Positions 63,501-64,000 of a stretch of 64,000 nt of DNA are shown piece after piece. The DNA comes from Rhabdornis inornatus. Lineage: Eukaryota > Chordata > Aves > Passeriformes > Rhabdornithidae. The notes under the pieces are model-generated. The model saw only the letters and a program-made list of their open reading frames with translations, was not told the origin of the DNA and made no database searches. Numbering within the stretch: position 1 is the stretch's first letter; every line of letters starts with the position of its first letter. Both the position numbers and the translations under genes were made by a program. The stretch is taken from assembly GCA_013397075.1 (NCBI GenBank), contig VWZS01003477.1, forward strand, positions 1,240,001 to 1,304,000, in the 5' to 3' direction.

Positions 63501-63661
63501 ATGGGCACCAGTCCCCCAAGGTATTCCAAGTACAGAGTATAACATGGACCACCGACCTCTGGGTCATCTTCCGTCCGCTTCATGGTGCAGTGAAGCCGTT
63601 CATTACCAGCTGTTGGGTAGCTGACAAAATCTCTCATATTGTTTGGGTCTGGGATTGGAGG
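51416..63661 (-). CDS. TULP4: TULP4, last seven coding exons (5' part beyond right edge)
   Basis: Tubby-like protein 4 (TUSP), in family knowledge a large protein with N-terminal WD40 repeats, a SOCS box (cullin-E3 adaptor type) and a C-terminal tubby domain broken by a long disordered insert. Minus-strand exons: 63427-63661, 62773-62917, 61792-61936, 60430-60523, 58966-59109, 53258-55476, 51416-51532; together 3099 nt in one frame, 1032 codons plus stop. The tubby N-half is in the first five exons; its C-terminal strands and helix are in the last two, ending F-A-V-A-L-A-N-V-T-Q-R-L-K. The WD40 and SOCS-box exons lie to the right, outside. One N at 55312 coincides with a large deletion compared with mammals. 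TULP4 followed in the same direction by TMEM181 matches conserved gene order. Confidence 0.96.
53258..55476 (-). CDS. TULP4: TULP4 giant exon (disordered insert and tubby strands)
   Basis: A 2219-nt exon, about 739 codons. It starts V-P-G-A-P-G-A-P, then N-I-P-I-A-P-I-H-S-S-A-Q-A-M-S-P-T-Q. It has proline-, serine- and tyrosine-rich segments (several P-P-P-Y or P-P-Y cores), a lysine-rich run (R-E-K-K-K-V-K-S-Q-K-D-Q), and then returns to fold with V-Y-V-M-A-N-K-Q-P-L-W and the tubby signature G-R-V-T-Q-E-S-A-K-N-F-Q. The acceptor is CCTTGCAG and the donor GTAGGA. The N at 55312 sits where about 130 residues of the mammalian protein are absent. A Ser/Ala/Gly-rich tract at about 54620-54790 is longer than in human, as I recall it. 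Confidence 0.96.
55312..55312. other. Single-N join inside the TULP4 coding exon
   Basis: An N between the codons for L-A-N and Q-P-P-L-D-L-C. In mammals these two points are separated by about 130 residues of proline-rich sequence, so the N marks a collapsed stretch of around 0.4 kb. The reading frame happens to be kept. Confidence 0.8.
55477..58965 (-). other. TULP4 intron before the giant exon
   Basis: A 3.5 kb intron, the longest complete one in the TULP4 part of the window. The bases next to the giant exon are GC-rich; the remainder is AT-rich. No extra exon or repeat family was recognised. Confidence 0.7.
58966..59109 (-). CDS. TULP4: TULP4 exon (tubby core to acidic linker)
   Basis: V-I-Y-K-T-S-L-L-H-L-Q-P-R-Q-M-T, then P-V-F-N-P-N-V-F-S-E-D-E-D-D-L-P. 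The acceptor is TTTCTCTAG and the donor GTAAGG. It marks the point at which the tubby fold is interrupted by the long insert in the next exon. Ends in phase 1. Confidence 0.94.
60430..60523 (-). CDS. TULP4: TULP4 exon (tubby core)
   Basis: H-N-Y-L-A-Q-V-T-S-N-I-W-G-T-K-F-K-I-V-G, then F-L-P-T-N-L-G-A: central tubby-domain strands. The acceptor is TTTTGCAG and the donor GTAAAA. Ends in phase 1. Confidence 0.94.
60828..60889. repeat. Cluster of overlapping hairpins in a TULP4 intron
   Basis: First stem: CTGCTCCTGC/GCAGGAGCAG around a CCA loop (60828-60850). Second: GAATAGCCTG/CAGGCTATTC around AAATA (60855-60879). A third, mutually exclusive with the second: CTGAAATACA/TGTATTTCAG (60862-60889). 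All arms are perfect over 10 bp. Confidence 0.85.
61792..61936 (-). CDS. TULP4: TULP4 exon (basic S-P-x-x-R region)
   Basis: I-E-A-R-K-S-P-K-M-S-R-A-A-Q-E, then S-R-S-P-R-L-P-I-R-K, then E-D-I-T-Q. The acceptor is CCTGCAG and the donor GTATTG. Also 145 nt, with a second run of K/R-S-P motifs continuing that of the previous exon. Ends in phase 0. Confidence 0.94.
62773..62917 (-). CDS. TULP4: TULP4 exon (acidic/serine stretch and S-P-K repeats)
   Basis: D-E-I-Y-G-N-S-L-I-S-T-V-I-D-S-C-N-C-S-D-S-S-D-I is followed by K-S-P-K motifs. The acceptor is TTGATAG and the donor GTAATA. It is 145 nt and ends in phase 2. The S-P-K repeats look like proline-directed kinase sites inserted in the tubby fold. 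Confidence 0.94.
63427..63661 (-). CDS. TULP4: TULP4 exon (start of tubby-like domain)
   Basis: P-P-I-P-D-P-N-N-M-R-D-F-V-S-Y, then N-E-R-L-H-C-T-M-K-R, then Y-L-E-Y-L-G-G-L-V-P-I-L-K-G-R-R-I-S-K: the opening strands of the tubby domain. The donor is GTAGAA. The acceptor is taken as TTAATTAAG before CCTCC; this is the least certain boundary, since the preceding codons could also be read through. Ends in phase 1. Confidence 0.92.
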
Positions 63662-64000
63662 CTTAATTAAACAGAGGAAGGAAAGAGAAAGTTTTCTGAT
63701 ATTGGATGGGGTTTTTTCTTTTGTGGTGACTTAGTCCCAACACAACTAACTGAACTTGAACCCAACTCTAATTTGGCAGGTGAAGATTAGTATAGGTTAC
63801 TTCATGTGTTCTGCAGGACCCACATGCAAGACAGAGTGGCTTTGTGTTATTTAGTTAGGGCAAAAGCAGCTATATGCAGAAAACGAAAACTAAAACTAGT
63901 TATGTCAAAAAGGAAGGTTGAACCTGTGGTCAGAGCACTGAATGAGACAACAAGCCTGTCTTCAAGTTCCAGCTCTTATCAGAAACTTCTTTTTGAACTT
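63662..64000 (-). other. TULP4 intron, truncated by the window edge
   Basis: Non-coding sequence between the first in-window TULP4 exon and the upstream exon (expected to code for the SOCS-box region) beyond the right edge. Confidence 0.7.

Overview
The window is vertebrate nuclear DNA, almost certainly from a bird. It has multi-exon genes with GT-AG introns, CR1 retrotransposon 3' ends in both the recent avian style and much older, heavily diverged styles, avian ERVL-type solo LTRs, and a CpG-island promoter. No bacterial, CRISPR or operon structure is present. The open reading frames that matter are short exons; apart from one 2.2 kb exon, nearly all long ORFs are chance or repeat-derived.

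Two genes are read with confidence, both on the minus strand and in the tandem order I recall from human 6q25 and its avian equivalent. On the left (131-19367) is TMEM181, from its CpG-island first exon at about 19.36 kb through 14 coding exons that encode about the first 400 residues; the last exons lie beyond position 1. All 13 in-window exon junctions keep one open frame. The final in-window intron starts with a U12-type AT-AC donor. On the right (51416-63661) are the last seven coding exons of TULP4: the split tubby domain, the giant disordered exon and the stop codon. The WD40 and SOCS-box exons lie beyond 63661.

Between them is about 32 kb of mostly gene-poor DNA. It holds three ancient CR1 copies in the same orientation, a solo LTR at 32.3-32.85 kb, several inverted or tandem duplications, and an isolated GC-rich first-exon-like ORF at 28214-28344 whose product I do not recognise. 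A second solo LTR sits just downstream of the TULP4 stop codon in the same orientation as the gene.

The assembly is damaged at GC-rich points. There is an 851-N gap (26155-27005) and three isolated single Ns (27161, 28403, 55312). The single N inside the TULP4 giant exon coincides with loss of about 130 residues expected from the mammalian protein, so single Ns here probably mark collapsed joins rather than one unknown base. The gap plus its GC-rich minisatellite splits an ancient CR1 whose two halves otherwise abut.

I found no convincing new biological system. The most useful items are the AT-AC intron, the unidentified CpG exon, the assembly scars, and the two CR1 3' ends that face the TMEM181 promoter.
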